Assembly: GCA_963665395.2 (NCBI GenBank)
Contig: OY762251.1
Coordinates: 1,116,001 to 1,180,000, forward strand
Origin: Bin87 sp963665395
Lineage (GTDB): Bacteria; Chloroflexota; Dehalococcoidia; Lucifugimonadales; UBA3495
Length of the DNA stretch: 64,000 nt
Direction: 5' to 3'
A program made the position numbers and the translations under genes. Every line of letters begins with the position of its first letter. Within the stretch, counting starts at the first letter, position 1. Below the pieces are notes generated by a model, which was not told where the DNA came from, did not search any database, and was given only the letters and a program-made list of their open reading frames with translations. Below, piece after piece: positions 40,182 through 48,806 of the stretch.

Positions 40182-43100
40182 CTAACCCGTATCGTAGTTC
40201 CAACTGCTGCTGGAGCGCATAATGCGCAGGTGCGTCAGCAACGGCTCCTCCGGCAGCCCCAACGCCGCGATGTGCAGGTGGTCCAGCTCCGCTATCAAGT
40301 CCGGCTTGAGATGGAAGTTCACGTTGCGCCAGACTTTCCTGTGTATGGTTATCTCCACTTGGCACTCTGACATAGCATCAATAAGACGTTGGCCTATGTC
40401 TATTGCAGGTTGAGGATTTTCAACCCAAGCGTCTGGAACGGTTAGCGCGGCGAAGTCGCTGGACTTTACATGGAAGCCGTCACCATACATCCACCACCAC
40501 GCATAAGCGACGTGACCGTTGAGTGCCGCCATTAGCAGGCGTAAGTCGTCCATATTGGGCACTGCCACCAATTGCTCCGTTCTTGGCGACACGCTCCCAG
40601 CGGGAATTGTACTGATGAAATACTCTGCGGCTACTTGAATAGCTGCATTCAGGCCACCAGCGCCGTTGTAACTTCCTACGGCTTTCTTCTGCGTAACGAT
40701 CCTCTCAACCATATCTGCCAATTCTTGCGTTGGGATACGAGGCCATTGCCTGGCGACGTGCTGATGGATACTAGCTCCGAATTGAGGCAATCGGGCGGTT
40801 TCGCGCTGCTGTAGGCACAAATCGCGTTCGTCAGATGGCCACCTTTGTAGCCCCGTTGACCTGATTACACGCTCAAAATTACCTGTAATCGCAGCAACGA
40901 TGGTTACTCGTTGTCGGTTCCTCGGGTCTAGCGTTGTAGGCGTAGTGTGAAACATCATACTAGGATTGTTATTGTATTGCCTTAAATTGATTTCTCGGCA
41001 TTGGCTTTCAAACACAGCCCTCAACGACCGTTGCCGGACTCCAAATGATACGGAGAGCGGGACAATCACTGTAACAACACCGCCGGCGGGCTTTGCCAGT
41101 GCCAACGCCGTTTCGCAGAATAGCGAGTACAAATCGCCCACGTTGGTGGTCTGATACCCCTTGTCCGTTTTCAGCGCGTTGATTCTGTCCCGGTCCATGG
41201 ACTTGGTCAGCGCTTCGTAGGGCGGGTTGCCGATAACGATGTCAAAGCCGCGCCACGGGTTTTCGTAGAACAGCAGCCGGGCGTCGGTGCGCGCCGGCAT
41301 CGGGTTGATGTTATAGAGCGGAGCCTCGGCGAACCGCACCAGTTCCGGGTTGGCCAGTTCGCCCTTCTGCTGCAACAGTTGCGAGAGGTTGGCGCGTAAG
41401 CCTTTATCCTGTTTCAGCACCTCCTGTTTGTCCTCTTCGGTGTGAGCAGCGAACCAGTCAGCCCGATTCTCGCCCACTGCGGTGAGCGCGGCGATAAGTT
41501 CCGGGTCGGCAGTGTCAAACTGCCCCGGACGGTCGGGGCGCCAGTCGGGATCGGCCACGGTTTCCAGCGTGTCGGCGCACACGATGCGCGCTTCCAGATT
41601 CGGCAGGGGTTCGTCAGTGGGCGCGTTCCGGCGGGCGGCGGTGATGGCGATAAACAAGCGCAGCCGGGCGATTTGCACCGCCAGCGGGTGAATGTCCTGG
41701 CCGGCCAGTTGTCGCTTGATGATGTCCTCGGCCCGATTTTGACCAGAGTCGGCGGCGTCGGGTTCCAGCTTCCCCAACGCTCGCTGCAACGCCAGCAAGG
41801 TACTGAACAAAAACTCGCCGGAGCCGACGGCGGGATCGAAAATCCGCAGTTCTTTGATGCGCCGGGTCAATCGCACTCGCTCTCCCGGCGTCATCGCCGG
41901 CAATGGAGCGTCCGTGCTGCCGAACAGGTCAAGCAGTTCCCCATCGCTGACGTTGTCCGGCGCGTAATCCCGCGCGGCGGCGGCCAGGGCGTCTTTCACC
42001 ATCTCGTCGGCCACGTCGGCCGGCGTGTAGTAGGTGCCTTGCGGCTGGCGCAGCGGCGGCTCGGTTCCTTCCTCAGTCGGCGTAATCAGCCGCTCAAAGA
42101 GGTTGCTCAACAGCTCCGGGTCAAGGGTTTGCTCGCTTTCGCCGGGCCGGTGCTCGTCCATCGTCCAGTGATAGCGGGAAAGGATGGTGAACAGGCCGGG
42201 TTCGTTTTCGTCGGCGCTCCAGTAATCCGCCGGCGCAACGTCCAGTTCATCGTCGTCGCTGTGCTCGGCGAACAGCGACCCGTTGAGGAATGGCGTTTGC
42301 GCCATGGCCTCCTGTATGGCATCCACTATGTGGGCGGAACGCACCGCATGGGGCACGTTGAGACGCTGGTGAAAGAGGAACCGCAGAACGTCGGTATGGT
42401 AACGTCCGGCGTCGTCCAGGTGGGCGTTGACGAAGGCCCGTTCAAAGAGTTCCGGCGGGATGACGCTTTCCTCTTTGAGAATCCAGGCGAACATCACGCG
42501 CACCAGGTGGCGCAGAATGGCCTGCCGCTGCTGCCGGTCTTTGTCTTTTTGCATCCGGCCCGTCCATTGTGCGACTTCGCGGTAGAACTGCTGGCGCAGC
42601 GGCGCGGCTTCCAGCGGGGACAGCAGTTTGTCGGCGGCCAGCCCGTCGTCGCCCGGATTTTGGAGCAGCGGCAGCAGTTGGCCGATGGCGGTCCGGGCCG
42701 ACGGCGCCGGCAGCGTGGGATCAAAGGCCGCGGTCATATTGACCTGGCCGCCGGCGGCTACGACCAGGCGGGCTTCAATACTGTCGTCGGGCGCGGCGGA
42801 GTAGGCCAGAACCACGGCGGCGCCGGCGTCGCTGGCGCTGGCGAAGGTTCGGGCGCAAAGGGCCGCGTCGGGACGACTCAATCCTCTGGCAGGGTCATAC
42901 CCATACTGGACGGCGGCGACGACGGCGTCCGCCACAGGCGGACCGGTCAACGCCGGGTTGCTGGACTGCAAGGGAATCGCGGCGGTGTAGGCGTAGGTTT
43001 CCCAGTCTTTATCGTGTACGTCCTTGCGAACGCCTTGCAGGGCAACTGCATCGGCCAGGTTGGTTAGCGCCATGGCCTGCGGTTCGTCCAGCAGCTGGCG

Positions 43101-43781
43101 CAGGATGTAGTCGGGCTGCAAATTTTCGGCTATGGCGGCAAAAAGGCGGTCGGCCGGATTGACTTGCGCCGGCCCACGGCTGGGGATGGTGCGGAACGTG
43201 ATGCTGGCGCGGGCTAACCGTTCAACCAGATCCTGTAAGCGCTGGAGCAGGTCATCATCGAAATCGGCGAGAGCCGCTTGGTCCGGTTGCGCCGGCGATT
43301 GCTCCACAATCCGGCGAAAGTTATGCTCTACCAGGAACTCAACGTCAGGGTTGGATACGTTGCCGGTGCGCCGGTAGATGCGCCACTTGGCGCCGTCGGT
43401 GAGCACTCCGAGGGTGTTGGGGCCGCTGGCGACGTGCTGTTTGAGGTAACGCTGTATCTGCCGGTCGGGGGAACCGTAGCGTCCCACGGACTTGTCAAAG
43501 TCCGTCCCGTATTCTTTGGCCTCGACGATGACGGCGGCGTGGCCGGGGCTGGAGTTGACCACGTTCAGGAAGCACGCTTCGTCAAGGCGGTTCCGCTGTT
43601 CGCCGTACTCCGGTATCCGATGCGTCGCCGGGTAGCCCAGGGCATTGAGAGTTGGCTGTATCAACAGCGACAGGGTGGACGCCTCGTTGACCAGTTGCCC
43701 CCGGCCGGCAATGTGCCGCATCCCCTCACGCAGCGAGGCGGCAACGCGATCTGCGGTATCGTTGCGGGTGGCAGTAGTCAT
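40182..43781 (-). CDS. Fused nuclease / N6-adenine DNA methyltransferase (third locus)
   Basis: 1199 residues from the ATG at 43781. The N-terminal nuclease-like domain has LDEACFLN and AVIVEAKEYG near 65-90, then DRQIQRYLKQHV and LGVLTDGAKWRIYRRTG. A long helical region follows. The methyltransferase has GTYYTPADVADEMVKDAL near 585, motif I IFDPAVGSGEFLFS near 645 and motif IV IVIGNPPYEALTKS near 851. The C-terminal target-recognition portion (FHVKSSDFAALTVPDAW) ends at 40182. It is the longest gene in the window and shows the same layout as the loci at 4736 and 19685 but little local similarity to them. It stands alone with no specificity or restriction partner. Confidence 0.85.
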   Translation of the reverse strand: MTTATRNDTADRVAASLREGMRHIAGRGQLVNEASTLSLLIQPTLNALGYPATHRIPEYGEQRNRLDEACFLNVVNSSPGHAAVIVEAKEYGTDFDKSVGRYGSPDRQIQRYLKQHVASGPNTLGVLTDGAKWRIYRRTGNVSNPDVEFLVEHNFRRIVEQSPAQPDQAALADFDDDLLQRLQDLVERLARASITFRTIPSRGPAQVNPADRLFAAIAENLQPDYILRQLLDEPQAMALTNLADAVALQGVRKDVHDKDWETYAYTAAIPLQSSNPALTGPPVADAVVAAVQYGYDPARGLSRPDAALCARTFASASDAGAAVVLAYSAAPDDSIEARLVVAAGGQVNMTAAFDPTLPAPSARTAIGQLLPLLQNPGDDGLAADKLLSPLEAAPLRQQFYREVAQWTGRMQKDKDRQQRQAILRHLVRVMFAWILKEESVIPPELFERAFVNAHLDDAGRYHTDVLRFLFHQRLNVPHAVRSAHIVDAIQEAMAQTPFLNGSLFAEHSDDDELDVAPADYWSADENEPGLFTILSRYHWTMDEHRPGESEQTLDPELLSNLFERLITPTEEGTEPPLRQPQGTYYTPADVADEMVKDALAAAARDYAPDNVSDGELLDLFGSTDAPLPAMTPGERVRLTRRIKELRIFDPAVGSGEFLFSTLLALQRALGKLEPDAADSGQNRAEDIIKRQLAGQDIHPLAVQIARLRLFIAITAARRNAPTDEPLPNLEARIVCADTLETVADPDWRPDRPGQFDTADPELIAALTAVGENRADWFAAHTEEDKQEVLKQDKGLRANLSQLLQQKGELANPELVRFAEAPLYNINPMPARTDARLLFYENPWRGFDIVIGNPPYEALTKSMDRDRINALKTDKGYQTTNVGDLYSLFCETALALAKPAGGVVTVIVPLSVSFGVRQRSLRAVFESQCREINLRQYNNNPSMMFHTTPTTLDPRNRQRVTIVAAITGNFERVIRSTGLQRWPSDERDLCLQQRETARLPQFGASIHQHVARQWPRIPTQELADMVERIVTQKKAVGSYNGAGGLNAAIQVAAEYFISTIPAGSVSPRTEQLVAVPNMDDLRLLMAALNGHVAYAWWWMYGDGFHVKSSDFAALTVPDAWVENPQPAIDIGQRLIDAMSECQVEITIHRKVWRNVNFHLKPDLIAELDHLHIAALGLPEEPLLTHLRIMRSSSSWNYDTG

Positions 43782-44059
43782 CGGCGGATTGGTCCGGAGC
43801 TCAGCTCCGCCAGTGTAGCATAGCCACCGCAGCGTTAGCGCCGACGCCGTAAGGGGTCGCGGCAGCATCGGGATTTTTGGGCTCCGTATCAAGTACGGGG
43901 TGCCGGGATTGGCAGGATTGGGTTGGCTGTTGCGTAAGCGGGCTAGTCCTGATAATCCTGATTCTGACCACTCATCCCAGGCGGAGCTTGCCCCATTGTG
44001 CTAACCTGTGCGCGCAGCCGGCGAAGCGAACCGGCGCGGCGAAGCAGGGAGAGGCAATC

Positions 44060-44317
44060 ATGGCGCGGAGGGAAATCACCCCGGAGGACGCGGAAGCCTT
44101 CGGCAAGCGAATCTACGAAGAAAAGGTGCGCCCCACGCTGAACGGCGCCGAGGAGCCGGTGGGTTACTTCCTGTCCGTTGACCTGGACAGCGAGGACTGG
44201 GAGCTGGACGAACACCACCACAAAGCGGCGCGGCGGCTGCTGAACCGGCTGCCCGACGCCGACGTGTTCACGTTCCGGGTCGGGTTCCCGGCGGCGTATA
44301 TGTCCTACGGCCTCTAG
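44060..44317 (+). CDS. Small hypothetical protein upstream of a retropepsin-like gene
   Basis: 85 residues from the ATG at 44060 after GGGAGAGG. Acidic N-terminus (REITPEDAEAFGKRIYEE), then EPVGYFLSVDLDSEDWELDE and DADVFTFRVGFPAAYMSYG. No recognised family. It lies 7 bases before the aspartic-protease-like gene, so a two-gene unit is likely. The upstream gap 43782-44059 contains only a partial R2 remnant (about 43905-43968). Confidence 0.6.
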   Translation: MARREITPEDAEAFGKRIYEEKVRPTLNGAEEPVGYFLSVDLDSEDWELDEHHHKAARRLLNRLPDADVFTFRVGFPAAYMSYGL

Positions 44318-44324
44318 CGGAAGG

Positions 44325-44711
44325 ATGGCGATGATTAGCGGCAGCGTCAATCCAATGCGCCATCCGTCCATCACCGTGGTGCTAATCGACGAAGCAGGGC
44401 GAGACAGATGGACGGAAGCGAATCTGGACACAGGATTTACCGGAGAACTGACGCTGCCGAGAGCAGTGATTGATCAGTTGGGGCTCGTCCCCTCCGGGCG
44501 TTCCAACCGTTACCGGGTAGGCACTGGCGCTACGGAGACGTTCAACTCCTACGAAGGCGCCATTCGATGGCGCAACGGGCTCAGGATGATTGAAATACTA
44601 GAAGCGGAAGTAACGCCGCTCGTCGGCATCGGCTTGCTTTGGGGCAACAACCTGTCCATAGACTTCCAGCCCGGCGGCAGCGTTGCCATCACCGAACTGC
44701 CGGACTGCTGA
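44325..44711 (+). CDS. Retropepsin-like aspartic protease family protein (copy 2 of 5)
   Basis: 128 residues. EANLDTGFTGELTLPRAVIDQLGL near 33-56 is the DTGxxG active-site segment of the AF_0612-type clan AA proteases. The second loop LVGIGLLWGNNLSIDFQPGG is typical of this branch. More divergent from the other four copies. The stand-alone domain would need to dimerise. Confidence 0.7.
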   Translation: MAMISGSVNPMRHPSITVVLIDEAGRDRWTEANLDTGFTGELTLPRAVIDQLGLVPSGRSNRYRVGTGATETFNSYEGAIRWRNGLRMIEILEAEVTPLVGIGLLWGNNLSIDFQPGGSVAITELPDC

Positions 44712-44775
44712 CGATTAGGGGGCGGTGATCCCATCAAAGACCTGTGCCATCGCGCCCCCTTTTCATTCCGCCGGT

Positions 44776-45153
44776 CTATCGCCCCGCCGGGGCCGTCCAG
44801 TTGGTGTTTCCTTCCTGCATCGCAAAGGGTGGAGAGGTGGCGGAGACGTAGATCAACCTTTCCTCTCCGATGTTGCGGATGGAGTGGTCGGTTCCCGGCG
44901 GCACCAGTATCATCGTGCCCGCGCTGACCTCCTCCACTTCGTCCCCGACCCGCATCGCGCCGCGCCCCTGCACCACCACGTACACCTGTTCCCGCCCGTC
45001 GTGGGAGCGTACGGCCTGCTCGCTGCCCGGTTCTCCTTCCACCCACGTCACGGCCAGGTTCTCCGACCCGAATTGTCCCAAGGCCAGGAGCAGGTGCGAC
45101 ACCTGTCCGCCCCGGTGGTTCTGTGGACTCTGGTCCAAAGTCTGAATGTTCAT
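44776..45153 (-). CDS. Cupin-domain protein
   Basis: 125 residues from the ATG at 45153. The cupin motif 1 region reads VRSHDGREQVYVVVQGRGAM and motif 2 VPPGTDHSIRNIGEERL. The usual metal histidines are partly replaced (H-D-G-R-E-Q), so metal binding is uncertain. Substrate unknown. Confidence 0.8.
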   Translation of the reverse strand: MNIQTLDQSPQNHRGGQVSHLLLALGQFGSENLAVTWVEGEPGSEQAVRSHDGREQVYVVVQGRGAMRVGDEVEEVSAGTMILVPPGTDHSIRNIGEERLIYVSATSPPFAMQEGNTNWTAPAGR

Positions 45154-45185
45154 CGGCAAATTCTCCCTTTTTGTGTAAAGTAATC

Positions 45186-45297
45186 GTCTGAAGCAGGATT
45201 TTCGGGATTTGGCGGATTACCAGGATTGGGATGGTTGGACAGCGGTGCGCCACCCAATTCTGTACATTCTATCAATCCTGTAAATCCCGCTTCTGAC
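45186..45297. repeat. R2 inverted-repeat element
   Basis: Starts GTCTGAAGCAGGATTTT and ends AAATCCCGCTTCTGAC, between the cupin and RidA genes, which diverge from it. Same family as 14065-14176 and 58956-59066. Confidence 0.7.
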
Positions 45298-45321
45298 CAT
45301 AGTCCCCGGAGGCAAACCAAC

Positions 45322-45789
45322 ATGGCCGAAGTTGAAGCGAAGCTGAACGAAATGAATATCCAACTGCCGCCCCCGCCCGATCCCGTCGGCAACTACCTCC
45401 CCCTCGCCCGCAGCGGCAACGTCATGTGGCTGGCCGGCGTCGGCTCCCGCATGGCGACGGGCGAGCGCATATCCGGCAAGCTCGGCACCGACCTGACGGT
45501 GGAGCAGGGCTACGAGGCGGCAAAGTGGGCCGCCCTCAACCTGCTGGCCCGCATGAAGGCGGAATTGGGCGACCTGGACCGGGTTACCCGCATCCTCAAG
45601 GTGGTGGGCATGGTCAACAGCGATCCGTCCTTCAACCAGCAGGCGGCGGTGGTGGACGGCGCGTCCGACCTGTTCGTTGCCCTCTACGGCGACCGGGGCC
45701 GTCATGCCCGTTCCGCGCCCGGCATGGCCGCCCTGCCCGGCGACACCGCCGTCATCTGCGACTGCGTCATCGAAGTAGACGGCGGCTAG
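45322..45789 (+). CDS. RidA/YjgF family protein
   Basis: 155 residues from the ATG at 45322 after GGAGG. Extended RidA branch (VvfH-like): YLPLARSGNVMWLAGVGSRM, LGTDLTVEQGYEAAKWAALN, RVTRILKVVGMVNSDPSF and GRHARSAPGMAALPGDTAVI, with the arginine that binds the imine/enamine carboxylate in HARSA. RidA hydrolyses reactive enamines/imines from PLP enzymes; the extended subfamily's substrates are not defined. Confidence 0.88.
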   Translation: MAEVEAKLNEMNIQLPPPPDPVGNYLPLARSGNVMWLAGVGSRMATGERISGKLGTDLTVEQGYEAAKWAALNLLARMKAELGDLDRVTRILKVVGMVNSDPSFNQQAAVVDGASDLFVALYGDRGRHARSAPGMAALPGDTAVICDCVIEVDGG

Positions 45790-45805
45790 GATGTGCGACA
45801 CCTAC

Positions 45806-45855
45806 CGTCATTCCGGCGTCCACCTACCGTCATTCCGGCGAAAGCCGGAATCCAG
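45806..45855. repeat. R3 hairpin repeat, one truncated and one full copy
   Basis: CGTCATTCCGGCG is followed at once by CCACCTACCGTCATTCCGGC and GAAAGCCGGAATCCAG; the CACCTACC lead-in is duplicated, suggesting local slippage. Confidence 0.6.
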
Positions 45856-45879
45856 TGGGTGCAAAATCAGGCCAACTTT

Positions 45880-46524
45880 CTATTGGCAGCGATTTTCCTG
45901 TCCGCCATAGGCGGATGCTTTCGCAGGAACGACGATGTGATTTCCCTGCTGTTGGTGACACTGTCCCGAGGCGGCGTGCTGCATCGACAGCAGGATATTG
46001 GCGAAGGCCACCGTATCTTCATAGCAGTCGGCGGCGCATGGAACATCCAGGGACCAGTTCACGCCCTCAATCCGCACCAGGCTCCCGCCGGAATGGGTCA
46101 AGCTCCGCCACAGCAGCCACACCGCCAGCGCGATCAGGATCACCAGGATGGCCGCCACCGCGTGCAGGTTGATGACCGGTATGATTACGCTGGGCAGCCG
46201 GTCCACCAGCCAGTACGCCAGGATCAGGTAGGCTGCCACCGCGCCGATCACCAGCACGGCCCATTGCAGCCAGGAGAGGCCGCGCCGCACGTCGTTGCGC
46301 GCGCCGACGCCGCAAACCGACGCCACGGCGTACATCCGCGCCACCCGCGTCGAACCGTCCTCCACAACGCTGATAACCCGGCGGTTCGTGGCGGCCAGCA
46401 GCCGGCCGGAACCGGCCGGCTCGGCAATCAGCCCCCGCTCCGGGTGCAAAATAGCTGCAACCCGCTCCTCGGGCAGCAGCTCCACGCCGCGGATGCGTGA
46501 CAGATATGACGTTGCAGTTGGCAT
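45880..46524 (-). CDS. Membrane protein, PH-like N-terminus, unknown function
   Basis: 214 residues. The N-terminal part (LLPEERVAAILHPERG, RLLAATNRRVISVVEDG) resembles the short bacterial PH-type domain that often precedes membrane helices. Two transmembrane segments follow at about 85-105 and 115-140. The C-terminal 30 residues (CHQQQGNHIVVPAKAS) read into repeat-like DNA and may not be original. Confidence 0.5.
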   Translation of the reverse strand: MPTATSYLSRIRGVELLPEERVAAILHPERGLIAEPAGSGRLLAATNRRVISVVEDGSTRVARMYAVASVCGVGARNDVRRGLSWLQWAVLVIGAVAAYLILAYWLVDRLPSVIIPVINLHAVAAILVILIALAVWLLWRSLTHSGGSLVRIEGVNWSLDVPCAADCYEDTVAFANILLSMQHAASGQCHQQQGNHIVVPAKASAYGGQENRCQ

Positions 46525-46731
46525 CAGTGCTGGATCATGGTGGTGTCGGCAATTTCCACAGGAATCCTATCACAATCGCGCCGCTGCGCCGCAGTAGCCC
46601 GACGTCAATCCTCAGTGTGCATCCAGATTGAGACGATAATGGGTCATAATCAGGATTTGCGGGATTGCTGACGCTTGCGTCCTTGTCCGCCGTCTTCGGC
46701 GACTGCTAGACTCGCCGCCAGAGGTGGCATC

Positions 46732-46900
46732 ATGCCCAGCGCGTGCAACGTGCCCGGCCGCACCATTTTCACCGGCGACAACCTGGACATCCTGCGGGGC
46801 ATCAACTCGGAGTGCGTTGACCTCATCTATCTCGACCCGCCGTTCAACTCCAATCGGACCTACGCCGCCCCGCTGGACAGCGAGGCTCGTGGCGCGGAGT
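46732..46900 (+). pseudogene. N-terminal fragment of a beta-class DNA methyltransferase
   Basis: ATG at 46732. TIFTGDNLDILRGINSECVD and LIYLDPPFNSNRTYAAPLDS contain the DPPF catalytic motif IV and the preceding helix of beta-class N4/N6 methyltransferases. Similarity stops after about 55 residues, where a 9-bp hairpin CCGACGTCC/GGACGTCGG (46902-46923) lies. A C-terminal-like remnant is found at 47755-47871. Confidence 0.7.
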
Positions 46901-47038
46901 TCCGACGTCCACACGGACGTCGGATCATCCGTCATGGGTTGCCCCGTATGCGGGCGAGAGTTCCCGATCCACAGGGCACCGCCCTAGGCTCGATTTACTC
47001 TGTCCCCGCATCGGCGGGGCACCGAACCGAGGTGAATC

Positions 47039-47710
47039 ATGTCAACTCTGAATAACCTGGTTTTCGGGTTGGTTGTGGCGTCTCTGGTGGTGAGCGCCTG
47101 CAATCCCGCTACCCCACTTCCGGCCACTGCCGCTCCTACGAATACCCCAACCCCCATGCCTACGCCGCGTCCTACCTCCGCCGTTCCCACGAATACCCCA
47201 ACGCCTCTGCCTACGCCGCCATCGATATTCAGCGAGAGTATCCAGGCATTTATGCCATGGGCGCAATGCCAATACGACCTCATGGAAGGCGTATTCCAAC
47301 GTCCGCCAACCGGTCCCTATGCGGGGGTGCCATACCTGTCGGAATTTGGCGAACCGGGGCAACTAATCGCGGGAAAAATGCTCCTTGACTGGCAAGAAAA
47401 ATACATGACCCCGGTGCTTCGTGAGGAGATCGGCAGGCAATGCGCGGACCTTGCCATGCTAGATGATTATGACGCCGAGGAAGCTGACCTTTTCGTCACC
47501 GAGTTCGGCAAGGCTTCGGCGATCCTCCTTACGACGGGCCTGATGTCACCTTGGATGGATGAAAACTGCCATGAATGGCAGCGCACCAAAGGGGCGAACT
47601 ACATATCTTTGCGTGCGGGATCGGAAAGACGGCGGGGCGAGCAAAGCGCACTGCTTTTCGATTGGCATTACGCTGAGGTTCACGTGCGGCTTTTGGCGGC
47701 GTGCCGGTAG
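47039..47710 (+). CDS. Putative lipoprotein with Pro/Thr linker, unknown function
   Basis: 223 residues. Signal peptide with lipobox VVASLVVSACNP (Cys 21), then a low-complexity linker with two NTPTPxPTP units. The globular part (IQAFMPWAQCQYDLMEGVFQ, LLDWQEKYMTPVLREEIGRQ) has three further cysteines. No family recognised. It occupies the space between the two halves of a broken methyltransferase/HNH gene. Confidence 0.6.
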   Translation: MSTLNNLVFGLVVASLVVSACNPATPLPATAAPTNTPTPMPTPRPTSAVPTNTPTPLPTPPSIFSESIQAFMPWAQCQYDLMEGVFQRPPTGPYAGVPYLSEFGEPGQLIAGKMLLDWQEKYMTPVLREEIGRQCADLAMLDDYDAEEADLFVTEFGKASAILLTTGLMSPWMDENCHEWQRTKGANYISLRAGSERRRGEQSALLFDWHYAEVHVRLLAACR

Positions 47711-47754
47711 CGCCAGTTGGGCCAGATCATAGCGCCGCTTCGGCCAACTGGGTT

Positions 47755-47871
47755 GCCTCGTGCATAGGGGGCGATTCACTGATGTGCCACACCTGCAACG
47801 CCATCAAGGGCAACCGCGATATGGGCTACTTGAAACAGCAGTTGCAGGTACGGGGGATACTATCGATCTGA
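47755..47871 (+). pseudogene. C-terminal HNH-like remnant of the broken methyltransferase
   Basis: The frame reading GGDSLMCHTCNAIKGNRDMG and YLKQQLQ, ending at the TGA at 47869, resembles the C-terminal half of an HNH domain (CxxCNxxKGxRxMxYL). DPPF methyltransferases in related genomes often end with such a domain. No start codon with support. The last bases overlap the end of the convergent gene. Confidence 0.5.
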
Positions 47872-48534
47872 CGGCGGCTCCCACCATCGTGGCTTCCGGC
47901 GGCCGAATCTACGCAGGCGAGACCAAGCCAGCTTTACTACTCCTGCGAGCAGCAAAGACAGGAACGCGCCAGTTCCTGCCACAATAATCCAATGGGGTTC
48001 TTCTGGAAGGGAACTGTACACTCCAGTTGCCCACCCTGCGGTCCAAGTCGCTAGCACCGTAGCCCAAACCGCCAATTGACGAAATCCCTCAAAGTCATTC
48101 CTGGCGTGAACATAGACGAACAACGCCGCAGAGAGAACAAAGGTGATGCGCCGGAAGAAAAGTGAGTCTAGGCCAATACGGCGTCGCCAAGCAGGGCCCG
48201 CTAGCTTTTTGTGGTCAATCCCAAATTCGGCATCCTGGAAAAATCCATACATAGCTTCGATTTTGGCAATCGGGTCTAGTCCCTTATACGCGGTATAGAC
48301 GTACTCCTGCCTTGCATAGACGGGCGGAGCCTCGGAATCCACCCACTGATAGGCAGAGATGGGCCGGATGTAAGGTAAGACGATGTCGTGCTTCCGACTT
48401 ATGATGACACCATGCCTAACGAGCGGATGCTTGTCGTACAGCATCCGTCCGTCGGCCAAGAGCACCCTCAGCGGAATGTCGTCTGAATGGAACAGACTTC
48501 GGAACCACGACGCAAAACGGTTGAAAAGTTTCAT
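47860..48534 (-). CDS. Membrane protein of unknown function
   Basis: 224 residues from the ATG at 48534. A soluble N-terminal half (FNRFASWFRSLFHSDDIPLR, HDIVLPYIRPISAYQWVD) precedes about three transmembrane segments (ITFVLSAALFVYVHA, LAVWATVLATWTAGWATGVY, IIVAGTGAFLSLLLAGVV). It follows a frameshifted antitoxin gene by 14 bases. Confidence 0.55.
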   Translation of the reverse strand: MKLFNRFASWFRSLFHSDDIPLRVLLADGRMLYDKHPLVRHGVIISRKHDIVLPYIRPISAYQWVDSEAPPVYARQEYVYTAYKGLDPIAKIEAMYGFFQDAEFGIDHKKLAGPAWRRRIGLDSLFFRRITFVLSAALFVYVHARNDFEGFRQLAVWATVLATWTAGWATGVYSSLPEEPHWIIVAGTGAFLSLLLAGVVKLAWSRLRRFGRRKPRWWEPPSDR

Positions 48535-48548
48535 CTTGTCACCTAACT

Positions 48549-48805
48549 CTATCCAGGTTCGCCGTAAATCATCTCGCGCAGGTCTTCCCAAGCGTGCCGT
48601 TCAAAAGGGGCACCCCCACGCACGTCGCCCACGCTGCAATCCGGCAAGCGATAGCTAACGTCCCCGCCCTCCAGCGCGGCTGACAGGATTTGCCGGAGTC
48701 CGTCTTCCACCAACTCCGCTAACGGCCGTCTCGTTAGCCTGGCATGACGTTTCGCCTGGGCCAGCAGTTCGTCGGGATGGCCACGGTAGTCTTCACATCA
48801 TCCAT
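48549..48805 (-). pseudogene. VapB-like ribbon-helix-helix antitoxin with a frameshift
   Basis: From the ATG at 48805 the frame reads MDDVKTTVAIP, then breaks. One frame over, it continues DELLAQAKRHARLTRRPLAE, LVEDGLRQIL to GEPG and the TAG at 48549. Joining them needs one base inserted after ATCCC. The result is a standard ~85-residue VapB/DUF2191-type antitoxin. No PIN toxin follows. Confidence 0.7.
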
Positions 48806-48806
48806 G

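Noticed and set aside
41442..43067. 541-codon plus-strand frame opposite the third methyltransferase
   Set aside because: Shadow frame with no domain character.
46984..47283. Minus-strand Val/Gly-rich frames opposite the lipoprotein gene
   Set aside because: Reverse reading of the Pro/Thr-rich linker, not a gene.
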